Position numbers and translations under genes: made by a program. From NCBI GenBank assembly GCA_963789165.1, contig CAWBJP010000001.1:124001-188000 (forward strand): 64,000 nucleotides of DNA. Direction: 5' to 3'. The number at the start of each line of letters is the position of its first letter. The first letter of the stretch is position 1. Of the stretch, positions 45,516-55,635 are shown piece by piece. The stretch is from CAWBJP01 sp963789165. Its GTDB lineage: Bacteria > Actinomycetota > Acidimicrobiia > IMCC26256 > BP-133. The notes below the pieces were generated by a model that made no database searches, had not been told where the DNA came from, and saw only the letters and a program-made list of their open reading frames with translations.

Positions 45516-46721
45516 CTAACCCGCGATCTCCTGGATGCGGGCGATGCGCTCCGCCTCCGCGTTGACATCGGGCCCCTGAGCTTCGAGCATCTCGGCCCGC
45601 GTCGCCTCCGCTTCCACAGCCGCGGAGGCGTCGGCGGCGGCCAGACGGGCCTCGATTCCCTCGGCCACGATCCGCTCCGCCTCCTCCACCAGGGCCGTCA
45701 CCATCTCCGCCTCGGGGACGACCCGCACCACCTTCCCCCGCACGAAGAGGTGGCCCTTTCCCCGGCCGGCGGCGATCCCCAGATCGGCCTCCCGGGCCTC
45801 ACCCGGACCGTTCACCACACAGCCCATGACCGCCACCTGCAGGGGGATGTTGCGCTCAGCCAGGGCCGCCTCCGCTTCCTGGGCCACCCGAATGACGTCG
45901 ACCTCGGCCCGGCCACAGGACGGACAGGCGATGAGATCGAGGCCCTTGCGCTCCCGCAGGCCAAGGACCTCGAGCAGCTTGCGCCCGGCCTTGGCCTCCT
46001 CCACCGGATCGGCGGTGAGCGAGAACCGGATGGTGTCACCGATGCCCTCGGCCAGGAGGGTGGCGATGCCGGCCACGGACTTGATGAGGCCCTGGGGCGG
46101 GGGACCGGCCTCGGTCACCCCGAGGTGGAGGGGGTGGTCGGTGCGCTCCGACAGGAGCCGGTAGGCGTCGATCATGAGCGGCACCGACGAGGCCTTGACC
46201 GAGATCTTCACGTTGTCGAAGCCGACCTCAGCGAAGAGGGCCAGCTCGTGCAGGGCGCTCTCCACCAGCGCCTCGGCGGTGGCTCCGCCGTGGCGCTCGT
46301 AGAGCGCCGGGTCGAGACTGCCCGCGTTCACCCCGATGCGGATGGACAGACCGCGGTCCTTGGCCTCGGAGGCCACCGCCTTGATGTGGTCGGCCTTGCG
46401 GATGTTGCCGGGATTGAGGCGCAGGCCGGCGACTCCGGCTTCCATGGCCGCCAGGGCAAGGCGGTACTGGAAGTGGATGTCGGCGATCAGGGGCACGGGT
46501 GAGCGCGGCACCATCCGGGCCAGGCCCTCGGCCGCCTCCTCCTCGTTGCAGGTGCAGCGGACGATGTCGGCGCCGGCGGCCTTGAGCGCGTAGATCTGGG
46601 CCAGGGTCCCGTCGACGTCCGCCGTCTTGGTCGTGGTCATCGACTGGACCGACACCGGCGCGTCGCCCCCCACGGCCACGGGGCCGACCTTGATCTGACG
46701 GGTGGGCCGGCGGGGATTCAT
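45516..46721 (-). CDS. ispG: 4-hydroxy-3-methylbut-2-en-1-yl diphosphate synthase
   Basis: Penultimate enzyme of the MEP isoprenoid pathway, a [4Fe-4S] protein. The N-terminal TIM barrel begins RQIKVGPVAVGGDAPVSVQS and has ADIHFQYRLALAA and LRLNPGNIRK. The cluster-binding C-terminal domain has CPSCGR and MGCVVNGPGEA; these supply three cysteines. 401 aa including a Glu/Ala-rich tail of about 60 residues. Start ATG 46721 (GTG 46724 adjoins). It is near dxr, an earlier step of the same pathway, with rip1 between them. Confidence 0.95.
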   Translation of the reverse strand: MNPRRPTRQIKVGPVAVGGDAPVSVQSMTTTKTADVDGTLAQIYALKAAGADIVRCTCNEEEAAEGLARMVPRSPVPLIADIHFQYRLALAAMEAGVAGLRLNPGNIRKADHIKAVASEAKDRGLSIRIGVNAGSLDPALYERHGGATAEALVESALHELALFAEVGFDNVKISVKASSVPLMIDAYRLLSERTDHPLHLGVTEAGPPPQGLIKSVAGIATLLAEGIGDTIRFSLTADPVEEAKAGRKLLEVLGLRERKGLDLIACPSCGRAEVDVIRVAQEAEAALAERNIPLQVAVMGCVVNGPGEAREADLGIAAGRGKGHLFVRGKVVRVVPEAEMVTALVEEAERIVAEGIEARLAAADASAAVEAEATRAEMLEAQGPDVNAEAERIARIQEIAG

Positions 46722-46781
46722 CACGCCCCCCAGGCTACGGGGCGGATGCGGAGAAGTGGCACTCGCCGTGCGGGAGTTCTG

Positions 46782-47993
46782 TCAGGGTCCCTCGAGGGGA
46801 TTCACGATGTCGAGGTACAGCGCCGAGATTCCCATCACCACCAGCACCAGCAGGACGGCGGCGGTGATGGGCATGAGCTTGGCCACGTCCACCTGCACGC
46901 GGCGTTTCGTGACCGTCGAGGCGATCTTCTCGTAGGTGGCGATGGCCACGTGGCCGCCGTCCAGGGGCAGCAGGGGCACCATGTTGAACACACCTACGAA
47001 GACGTTGATGGCGAAGAGGAACATGAGCACCGCGGCCCAACCGCTCTCCACCGCGTCTCCCGCCACTCGGGCGGCTCCCACGGGCGACAGGAGCCTCCCG
47101 TTGTTGTCGCCCCCCCGCCCGGTGAGCAGGTCGGTGTAGTTCTCCACCCCGGAGGGGGAGAAGATGCCGCCCAGGGCCTTGATGGTCGCCCACGTGAACC
47201 GGGGCATGTCCCCCGCCGTGCGGCCGATGGCGACGTGCACCGGCTCCCGCTCGAGGTAGATCTGGGGGCCGATCCCCACTCGGGGCACGGGCTTCCCGTC
47301 GATGGTCTCCGTGCGGGGCGTGAGGGCGATGTCGAGGCGGCCACCGCTGCGCTCCACGGTGAAGACCAGCTGGGCCTCGCCGTGATCCTGGACGTAGGTG
47401 GGCACGTCCTCCCACTCTTCGACGGGCTGCCCGTTGATGGCCACGATGCGGTCCCCGAGCCGGAAGTCGCTGGCCGCCGCCGGGTAGCCCGGCTCGATGT
47501 GGTCCACCACCGGCCGGGCCGAAGGGAGGCCGGCGGCGGCGTAGACCAGGAACAGCAGCACGGCGGCGATGATGAAATGCATGGCCGAGCCGGCCACGGC
47601 CACTCCGAGCCGCTGCCGGTAGGGCTTGGCCCGGTAGGTCCGCTCCTCGTCGGCGGGGTCGACCTCCTCCACGTTGCTCATCCCGATGATCCGGACGTAG
47701 CCGCCGGCCGGGATGGCCTTCACGCCGTACTCGGTCTCGCCCCTCCGGAACGACCACAGGCGCGGCCCGAAGCCCAGGAAGAACTCGGTCACCTTCATGC
47801 CCGCCCGCTTGGCCATGACGAAATGGCCGAGCTCGTGGAGCATGATCATCCCGATGATCGCCGCCAGTACCCCGATGGTGCCGGCCAGCCGAGGACGGGA
47901 CAGGGCGAGGACGGCCAAGGCGGCCACCACCATGGCGGTGGTCAGGGCCGCTCGGCGCCCGTCCAGTTTCTCCCCGTGTAGCGGATCCCTCAC
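46782..47993 (-). CDS. rip1: Site-2 (RseP/Rip1-type) intramembrane metalloprotease
   Basis: Membrane protease that cuts anti-sigma factors or other single-pass proteins in the bilayer. The zinc motif is HELGHF in the helix MIMLHELGHFVMAKRAGMKV, and the third ligand is in PLLPLDGGHVAIA. A PDZ domain lies between (IEPGYPAAASDFRLGDRIVA). Four hydrophobic segments are visible. Starts GTG 47993, overlapping the dxr stop by GTGA. 403 aa, intact. Dxr-Rip-IspG is the usual actinobacterial order. Confidence 0.93.
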   Translation of the reverse strand: MRDPLHGEKLDGRRAALTTAMVVAALAVLALSRPRLAGTIGVLAAIIGMIMLHELGHFVMAKRAGMKVTEFFLGFGPRLWSFRRGETEYGVKAIPAGGYVRIIGMSNVEEVDPADEERTYRAKPYRQRLGVAVAGSAMHFIIAAVLLFLVYAAAGLPSARPVVDHIEPGYPAAASDFRLGDRIVAINGQPVEEWEDVPTYVQDHGEAQLVFTVERSGGRLDIALTPRTETIDGKPVPRVGIGPQIYLEREPVHVAIGRTAGDMPRFTWATIKALGGIFSPSGVENYTDLLTGRGGDNNGRLLSPVGAARVAGDAVESGWAAVLMFLFAINVFVGVFNMVPLLPLDGGHVAIATYEKIASTVTKRRVQVDVAKLMPITAAVLLVLVVMGISALYLDIVNPLEGP

Positions 47994-49154
47994 GCGGCAC
48001 TCCTTCGTTCCACCGAAATCTCGGCCCGGGCCCGGGCCCAGGCGTCGGCTTCCGTAACGTCTTCCACCCTCTCCAGGTTCCCAGGCCCGTGGGCCGCCGT
48101 CACCTCACCCACCACCTCGGCGATCCCCCGCCAGGGGAGCCGACCGCCCAGGAAGGCGGCTACCGCCACCTCATTGGCGGCGTTGAGCACGGTGGGGGCG
48201 CCGCCCCCGGTCCGGGCCGCGGCGTAGGCCAGAGCCAGGCACGGGAACGGCCTCGGTGTCGGGTGGCTCGAAGGTGAGCGTCCCGAGCTTCGACCAGTCG
48301 ATCACGCCCGGCGGTTCGGGGTCACCCCGAGGCCCCGGAGGGTGACCGGTCCGACCCGGCGCGGCCAGGGCGTAGGCGATGGGAAGGCGCATATCGGGCA
48401 TGGAGAGCTGGGCGATGGTGGCTCCGTCGGTCCACTCGACCATCCCGTGGACGACCGACTGGGGATGGACCACCACCTCGATCCGGTCCAGACCCACCCC
48501 GAAGAGCTCGTTGGCTTCGATGACCTCGAGGCCCTTGTTCATCAGAGTGGACGAGTCGACGGTGATCTTGGGGCCCATGGACCAGGTCGGATGGGCCAGT
48601 GCGTCGGCCACCGTGACGTGGTCGAGGTCGGCCCGCGTCCGGCCCCGGAACGGCCCCCCGGAGGCGGTGATGATGATGCGGCGCACGGCCTCTTGCGGCC
48701 CCGTCAGCAGGGCCTGGTAGATGGCGGAGTGTTCGGAGTCGACCGGCACGATCTCGCCACCGCCAGCCGCCCGGGCCCGGGCCACCACGGGGCCGGCCGC
48801 GATGAGGCTCTCCTTGTTGGCCAGCGCCAGTCGCTTCCCCGCGCCGAGGGCGGCCAGGGTGACGGGCAGACCGGCGAATCCGACAACCGCATTGAGCACC
48901 ACGTCGGCTTCCTCGAGGCCGGCCAGGCCGGCCAGGACGCCGGGGTCGCCGGCCGTGGTCCGGGCCCGGTCGGCGGGCACACCGAACTCGGCCGCCTGGG
49001 CCGCCAGGAGGTCCGAGTTGCTCCCGGCGGCGAGGGCCACCACCCGGAAACGGTCGGTGTGGGTCCGGATCACGTCCAGGGTCTGGGTGCCGATGGACCC
49101 GGTGGAGCCGAGGACGGCTACGCCGATCGGAGCATCGGGACGGGACACACTCAC
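47990..49154 (-). CDS. dxr: 1-deoxy-D-xylulose 5-phosphate reductoisomerase, one frameshift
   Basis: Second step of the MEP pathway. The NADPH-binding motif is VLGSTGSIGTQTLDV; later motifs are LANKESLIAAGPVV, PVDSEHSAIYQ, ASGGPFRGRTR, SMGPKITVDSSTLMNKGLEV and VHPQSVVHGMVEW. A frameshift at about 48243 follows LTFEPPDTEAVP; the C-terminal helical domain continues as VLNAANEVAVAAFLGGRLPW to TGA 47990. About 388 codons. GTG 49154 starts the protein (a second GTG lies two codons on). Confidence 0.93.
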
Positions 49155-49203
49155 AAGCTACGCCGCCAGACCCCGGACCGGGGACGAAAGCGGTGGTGAG
49201 CAG

Positions 49204-50463
<1,260 letters not shown>

Positions 50464-50624
50464 GCGGCGCTCGGCCAGCTCATCGTCGTGGCGATCGACC
50501 ACAGCCACCCCCCTCGGGCCCACATAGCGGTCGTCGAAGCGTAACTCCAGGGTTCCCGGTCTCGGTGGACCCTCCTCCCGGGGCCGCGGGGTGTGCCCGC
50601 AGGCAACTGGGTACATTGCCCGGC

Positions 50625-50900
50625 ATGGATTGTCCTCTGGATGGAACGAAGCTCGTCATGAGCGAACGGCAGGGTGTGGAGATCGACTACTGCCCCGAAT
50701 GCCGGGGCGTCTGGCTCGACCGGGGTGAGCTCGACAAGATCCTGGAACGCGCCGACCCGGGCGACCGCGGCGACGACCGGCCGAGGGGTGAGGACCGGGA
50801 GGATGGGCGCCGCTTCGAGAGCAGCGGGCACCGCCCCAAGAAGAAGAAGTCGTTCATCTCCGAGATCTTCGGGGAATTCGGCGGTGAAGGCGGGGACTGA
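50625..50900 (+). CDS. TFIIB-type zinc-ribbon protein
   Basis: A 91-aa small protein of the zf-TFIIB family. The zinc site is CPLDGTKL and YCPECRGVWLDRGELDKI, which matches the family almost exactly. The rest is charged, with a basic patch PKKKKSF and a Gly/Glu-rich end. Function unknown. It stands alone on the plus strand and is convergent with frr. Confidence 0.82.
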   Translation: MDCPLDGTKLVMSERQGVEIDYCPECRGVWLDRGELDKILERADPGDRGDDRPRGEDREDGRRFESSGHRPKKKKSFISEIFGEFGGEGGD

Positions 50901-50906
50901 CGGTCC

Positions 50907-51467
50907 CTAGAGCTCGAGCAGTTCCTGCTCCTTGTGGTGGAGCATCGTGTCGATCTCGGCGATGTACTCGTGGGTGAGCTTTTCCAGGTCCTTCTCAGCC
51001 CGGTCCAGATCGTCCTCGGAGATTTCGCCCTCCTTCTGGAAGGCCTCGAGGTCGTGACGGGCGGCCCGGCGCAGGTTGCGGACCGCCACCCGGGCCTCCT
51101 CGGCGCGGTGCTTGACGACCTTCACGAGGTCCTTCCGGCGCTCCTCGGTCAGGGGCGGGAACGCCAGGCGGATCACCTGACCGTCGTTCCCGGGGGTGAT
51201 GCCGAGGTCCGAGGCCTGGATGGCCTTCTCGATGGCCTTGATGGCGCTCTTGTCGTAGGGCGAGATCACCAGGAGACGGGGCTCGGGCACCGAGAAGCCG
51301 GCCAGCTGCTGGAGCGGGACTTCGGACCCGTAGTAGTCGACCCGCATCTTCTCCACCAGCACGGGCGTGGCCCGCCCGGTGCGGATTCCCCCGAACTCGC
51401 CCTGGAGGTGGACGACAGCCTTGGCCATCTTCTCTCTGTATTCGGAGAGGACCTCGTCCTGGATCAC
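50907..51467 (-). CDS. frr: Ribosome recycling factor
   Basis: Disassembles post-termination ribosomes with EF-G. The 186-aa product has the canonical GEFGGIRTGRATPVLVEKM, LLVISPYDKSAIKAIEKAI and the helix ERRKDLVKVVKHRAEEARVA. GTG 51467 overlaps the pyrH stop (GTGA). Intact. Confidence 0.97.
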   Translation of the reverse strand: MIQDEVLSEYREKMAKAVVHLQGEFGGIRTGRATPVLVEKMRVDYYGSEVPLQQLAGFSVPEPRLLVISPYDKSAIKAIEKAIQASDLGITPGNDGQVIRLAFPPLTEERRKDLVKVVKHRAEEARVAVRNLRRAARHDLEAFQKEGEISEDDLDRAEKDLEKLTHEYIAEIDTMLHHKEQELLEL

Positions 51468-52204
51468 CCGTCCCCCTTTGCGCTCACGATGGTGCCGATG
51501 GGCTCGCCGACCAGGGCCCGGTGGATGTTGCCTTCCTTGAGCACATCGAAGACCACGATGGGCAGGTCATTGTCCATACAGAAGGTGATGGCCGTCGAGT
51601 CCATGACCTTCAGCCCCTGCTTGATCACCTCGAAGTAGGAGATGCGGGACAGCTTGATGGCGTCGGGATTGACCCTGGGGTCGGCGGAGTAGATCCCGTC
51701 GACCCCGGAATGGGTCCCCTTCAGGATGGCGCCCGCCCCGATCTCGGCCGCCCGCAGGGCGGCGGTGGTGTCGGTGGTGAAATACGGGTTCCCCGTCCCG
51801 GCCGCGAAGATCACCACCCGCCCCTTCTCCAGGTGGCGGATGGCTCGGCGCCGGATGTACGGCTCGGCCACCTGCGCCATCTGGATGGCGGTCTGCATCC
51901 GGGTGGCCTGACCCACTGACTCCAGCGCGTCCTGGAGGGCGAGGGCGTTGATGACCGTGGCCAGCATGCCCATGTTGTCGGCGGTGGCCCGGTCCATGCC
52001 CCGGCTGGCTCCGGACATGCCCCGGAAGATGTTGCCCCCGCCGACCACGATGGCGACCTCGACACTCAGGTCCGATCTGACGTCGGCGATCTCCTCGGCC
52101 AGACGCTGGACGATCACGGCGTCGATCCCCGAACCGATGGACTGATCGGCGAATGCCTCTCCGGAGAGCTTGAGCACCACCCGGGGCCACTGGCTCTGCG
52201 CCAT
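51464..52204 (-). CDS. pyrH: UMP kinase
   Basis: Bacterial hexameric uridylate kinase of the amino-acid kinase fold. Motifs: VVLKLSGEAFAD, AIVVGGGNIFRGM, DNMGMLATVINALALQDAL, VVIFAAGTGNPYFTTDTTAA, LKGTHSGVDGIYSADPRVN (DNMGMLATVINALALQDAL is the family hallmark). 246 aa; lies 9 bases after tsf. Confidence 0.97.
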   Translation of the reverse strand: MAQSQWPRVVLKLSGEAFADQSIGSGIDAVIVQRLAEEIADVRSDLSVEVAIVVGGGNIFRGMSGASRGMDRATADNMGMLATVINALALQDALESVGQATRMQTAIQMAQVAEPYIRRRAIRHLEKGRVVIFAAGTGNPYFTTDTTAALRAAEIGAGAILKGTHSGVDGIYSADPRVNPDAIKLSRISYFEVIKQGLKVMDSTAITFCMDNDLPIVVFDVLKEGNIHRALVGEPIGTIVSAKGDG

Positions 52205-52213
52205 CAGCGCCGG

Positions 52214-53068
52214 TTACTCCTCGCCGACCTTGAAGCGCACGAAGCGGGAGACCTTGGCCTCCGGGCCCAGACCGGTGAGCAGGGAACCGACCGTGACCTT
52301 GGGGTCACGGACGAAGCCCTGCTCGGACAGCACGTTGTCCTTGTAGAAGCCGTTGAGGCGCCCCTCGACGATCTTGGGGATGGCGGCCTCCGGTTTCCCC
52401 TCGTTGCGGGTCAGGTTCTCCAGCACGGCCCGCTCCGACTCCAGCACCTCGGGGGGAACCTCGTCCCGAGACACCCATCGCGGCGCGGCCGATGCCACGT
52501 GCAGGGCAATGTCGTGGGCCGCGGCCACCGCCTTGGGGTCGGAGGGATCGACCCCGGACACCTCGACCAGGACGCCGATCGTGCCCCGCTCGTTCTGGAT
52601 GTGCTTGTAGCCGTCGACCAGCCCGCCGTCGGCCTGATACCGGGCCACCCGACCGAGCGTGATGTTCTCGCCGAGCGTCCCCGCCATCCCCTTGACCAGG
52701 TCGCCCACGGTGGTGGAAGGATCGGCGTCGTAGGGCTGGTTGGCGAGGTCGGCGTCACCCTTGGCCGCCACCTGGCGGGCCAGGGCGGCGACCGTCTCCT
52801 TGAACGGGGCGCCCTTGGCCACGAAGTCGGTCTCGCAGCTGAGCTCGACCACGGCCCCGACAGAGCCGTCGATGACCACGTCGACGGCCCCCTGCTGGGC
52901 CGCCCGCCCGGCTCGCTTCTCGGCGCCGGCGATGCCCTTCTCCCGCAGCCAGGTCTTGGCCCGCTCGATGTCGCCGTCGTTCTCTTCCAGGGCGCGCTTG
53001 CAGTCCATCATCCCGGCGCCGGTCAACTTGCGCAGGCTGCCGACGTCCTTGGCGGAGATCTCAGGCAT
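52214..53068 (-). CDS. tsf: Elongation factor Ts
   Basis: Nucleotide exchange factor of EF-Tu. ATG 53068 gives MPEISAKDVGSLRKLTGAGM, MDCKRALEENDGDIERA; the signature SCETDFVAK is present as ELSCETDFVAKGAPF. 284 aa. The start overlaps the rpsB stop by eight bases, so the pair is coupled as in most bacteria. Confidence 0.96.
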   Translation of the reverse strand: MPEISAKDVGSLRKLTGAGMMDCKRALEENDGDIERAKTWLREKGIAGAEKRAGRAAQQGAVDVVIDGSVGAVVELSCETDFVAKGAPFKETVAALARQVAAKGDADLANQPYDADPSTTVGDLVKGMAGTLGENITLGRVARYQADGGLVDGYKHIQNERGTIGVLVEVSGVDPSDPKAVAAAHDIALHVASAAPRWVSRDEVPPEVLESERAVLENLTRNEGKPEAAIPKIVEGRLNGFYKDNVLSEQGFVRDPKVTVGSLLTGLGPEAKVSRFVRFKVGEE

Positions 53069-54071
53069 GGGCGTCCTCGGTGGTGGCCGCGGGGGCCTCT
53101 GCGGCCCCGGGGGGTGTCTCGGTTGCGGGCGCTTCAGCCGGCGCCGCGGCGGTGGCACTCTCTGCGCTGGGCGGCGGGGGCGGAGGGCTGGGCGCTTCGG
53201 CGGGCGCCTCCTCGGCGGCCCGCTTGGCCGCCGCCAGCCGGTCCTCGCGGGCCTTCTGGGCTGCGGCCGCTTCGGCCCGGGCCCGGGCCTGGCGCTGGGC
53301 CCGCTCCTGCTCGGCGGCGGGGTCGAGCGGGGCCGGCGGGGCGACAGGTGCGGCCGCCGGGGCAGGTAGTACCCGGCCCTTGCGGGCGGCCATGTACCGG
53401 CCCTCTTCGACCGAGTCGGCGATCACCCGGCACATGAGGGCGCTGGCCCGGATGGCGTCGTCGTTGCCGGGAATGACGTAGTCGATCAGGTCGGGGTCGC
53501 AGTTGGTGTCGACCACGGCCACCACCGGGATGCCGAGCTTGTTGGCCTCGGTGACGGCGATGTGCTCCTTCTTGGTGTCGATGACGAAGATGGCGTCGGG
53601 CTGCTTCTCCAGGTAGCGGATGCCCCCCAGGTTGCGCTTGAGCTTGTCCAGCTCCCGGCGCAGGATCAGCGCCTCCTTCTTGGGCACGGCGGCGAACTCG
53701 GGCGAGTTCACCTGGCGCTCCAACTCGTTCATCTTCGCCACCCGGGCGTGGATGGTCGAGAAGTTGGTCAGCATCCCGCCCAGCCAGCGCTGGTTGACAT
53801 AGGGCATGCCGGACCGGCCGGCGCCCTCTTGGATCGGTTCCTGGGCCTGCTTCTTGGTCCCGATGAAGAGGATCGTGCCCCCCTCGGCGGACATGTCCCG
53901 CACGAAGTGGTAGGCCTTCTCGATCCGTTCCAGCGTCTGCTGCAGGTCGATGATGTAGATACCGTTGCGCTCCCCGAAGATGAATCGCTTCATCTTCGGA
54001 TTCCAGCGCCTGGTCTGATGGCCGAAGTGAACCCCGGCCTCCAAGAGTTGCTTCATCGTGACAACGGCCAC
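53061..54071 (-). CDS. rpsB: Ribosomal protein S2 with long Ala/Pro-rich extension
   Basis: Small-subunit protein S2. The core (residues 1-230) has MKQLLEAGVHFGHQTRRWNP, GIYIIDLQQTLERIEKAY and NQRWLGGMLTNF. After residue 235 comes a tail of about 100 residues, first a helical Ala/Arg/Glu part (ERAQRQARARAEAAAAQKA) and then a Pro/Ala/Glu part. Such tails occur in some actinobacteria but this one is long. The start GTG 54071 has AAGGAGAA ahead of it. Confidence 0.95.
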   Translation of the reverse strand: MAVVTMKQLLEAGVHFGHQTRRWNPKMKRFIFGERNGIYIIDLQQTLERIEKAYHFVRDMSAEGGTILFIGTKKQAQEPIQEGAGRSGMPYVNQRWLGGMLTNFSTIHARVAKMNELERQVNSPEFAAVPKKEALILRRELDKLKRNLGGIRYLEKQPDAIFVIDTKKEHIAVTEANKLGIPVVAVVDTNCDPDLIDYVIPGNDDAIRASALMCRVIADSVEEGRYMAARKGRVLPAPAAAPVAPPAPLDPAAEQERAQRQARARAEAAAAQKAREDRLAAAKRAAEEAPAEAPSPPPPPPSAESATAAAPAEAPATETPPGAAEAPAATTEDAHA

Positions 54072-54694
54072 GCGACGTTCTCCTTTGTCCCTCGGTTTGA
54101 CCTCCGCCCGCTCGACGCGTGGTCCTGTGGACCGCGATCACCGATGGGATGCGGGCGTGTGAATTCCCGGCCGGGAGGCCGGGTTGAAGGGGGAGTGTAG
54201 CCGCCGCCGGCGGGTTCACCTTCCGGCCAGCAGGGGGCCGGCGGGGCTCCGTGGACCGGCGCCAGGCGCACCCTGACGGGGACGAAGGGGACGAAGGCCG
54301 CCGGGTCGACGTAGCGGCCGTGATGCCGGACGCCGAAGTGCACGACCTCCCGCCCGTGGCCCGGCCCGGTGCCCCCGGAGAGGCCGACGACCTCCCCTCG
54401 GCGGAGGCGCTGACCAGCGGAGACCTCCACCCGGGCCAGGTAGGCATAGCTCGTGCGCAGCCCGCCCGGGTGGTCGACGGAGACCACCAGACCACCGGCG
54501 ACCCCGCCGGCGAAGGCGACGACCCCGTCGCCGGCGGACCGGACCGGCGTCCCCCGCGGGACCCGGTAGTCGATGCCCCGGTGACCCGGGCCCCAGGGCT
54601 TGGCCGGCGGCTCAAAAGGACGGTCGACGGGGCCGTCGACGGGGGGCAGGAACGTCAGGGCGGCGGCGGCCAGGACGATACGAAGCACTTCCAC
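54053..54694 (-). CDS. M23 (LytM-type) peptidase-like protein, possibly inactive
   Basis: A 213-aa product with an N-terminal hydrophobic segment (MEVLRIVLAAAALTFL), so exported or anchored. The M23 fold is shown by WGPGHRGIDYRVPRGTPVRS (zinc ligands His and Asp), SAGDGVVAFAGGVAGGLVVS and REVVHFGVRHHGRYVDP. In the last motif the usual HxH is VxH, so the general-base histidine appears absent. The final ~50 residues, after PPAPCWPEG, are low-complexity and run over the rpsB start by 19 bases; an undetected frameshift or different stop is likely there. It is located just upstream of rpsB, as in Streptomyces. Confidence 0.75.
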   Translation of the reverse strand: MEVLRIVLAAAALTFLPPVDGPVDRPFEPPAKPWGPGHRGIDYRVPRGTPVRSAGDGVVAFAGGVAGGLVVSVDHPGGLRTSYAYLARVEVSAGQRLRRGEVVGLSGGTGPGHGREVVHFGVRHHGRYVDPAAFVPFVPVRVRLAPVHGAPPAPCWPEGEPAGGGYTPPSTRPPGREFTRPHPIGDRGPQDHASSGRRSNRGTKENVAWPLSR

Positions 54695-54831
54695 CTCCAG
54701 GGGCGCGACGAACTGGAGGGGGAAGGGAAAGGGGAAAGCCGCAATGAAGGGTAGCGAGGGGTGGCCGCCGTCGTGAGGCTATTGCGCTTACCCGGCATCC
54801 AGGGGGGTGAATCGCTAGAGCCTGCCTGGGG

Positions 54832-55635
54832 TCAGCCGGCCAGGCCCCGCTCGGGTTCGAGGAGTCGGGAGCGGAGCTGGAGGATGCCCTTGGTGTGGAT
54901 CTGGCACACCCGGCTCTCGGTGACGCCCAGCACCTCACCGATCTCGGCCAGGGTGAGGCCGTTGTAGTAGTAGAGGTTGAGAACCAGCCGCTCCCGTTCG
55001 GGCATGCCCTGGATGGCCTCGGCCAGGATGTGCTTGATCTCCTGCACCTCGTAGGCCTCGACGGGATCGTCGGTACCGTCGGCGATCGTGTCGGCCAGGG
55101 TGGACTGCCCTCCGCCCTCCCCGGCATCGGAACCGGAGAGCAGCTCGTCGAGGGGCACGATGCCCACCAGCGAGATCTGGGAGAGGGTCGAGGCGAACTG
55201 CTCCCGGGTCATCTCCAGCTCGGCCACGACCTCGTGCTCCTCGGGCGTGCGGTGCAGCTCACCCTCGAGCTTGGCGTAGGCCCGCTCGATGGCCCGGGCC
55301 TTGGCCCGGACGGAACGGGGCACCCAGTCGATCGTGCGCAGCTCGTCGATGATGGCGCCCTTGATGCGCGACATGGCGTACGTCTCGAACTTGTAGCCCC
55401 GTTCGGGGTCGTACTTGTCGATGGCGTCCATCAGGCCGAAGATGCCGTAACTCACCAGATCCGCCTGCTCGACGTTGTGAGGCAGGCCGACGGCAACACG
55501 GCCGGCGACGAACTTGACCAGCGGTGAGTAGTGCAGAATCAGCCGGTCCCGCAGGTTCTTGCGGCTCGACTCCTTGTACTCCCGCCAGAGTTCCTCGATG
55601 AAGCTGGCATCGTCCACGGCGGGGGCCTCAGGCAC
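54832..55635 (-). CDS. whiG: RNA polymerase sigma factor of the WhiG/FliA type
   Basis: Group 3 sigma factor of 267 aa. Region 2 is LILHYSPLVKFVAGRVAVGL to KYDPERGYKFETYAMSRIKG; region 3 contains ARAIERAYAKLEGELHRTPE; region 4 is LNLYYYNGLTLAEIGEVLGV and TESRVCQIHTKGILQLR. In Streptomyces WhiG directs the switch to sporulation; in motile relatives FliA controls flagellar genes. No flagellar or spore gene is next to it. GTG 55635 overlaps the xerC stop by eight bases. Confidence 0.92.
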   Translation of the reverse strand: MPEAPAVDDASFIEELWREYKESSRKNLRDRLILHYSPLVKFVAGRVAVGLPHNVEQADLVSYGIFGLMDAIDKYDPERGYKFETYAMSRIKGAIIDELRTIDWVPRSVRAKARAIERAYAKLEGELHRTPEEHEVVAELEMTREQFASTLSQISLVGIVPLDELLSGSDAGEGGGQSTLADTIADGTDDPVEAYEVQEIKHILAEAIQGMPERERLVLNLYYYNGLTLAEIGEVLGVTESRVCQIHTKGILQLRSRLLEPERGLAG

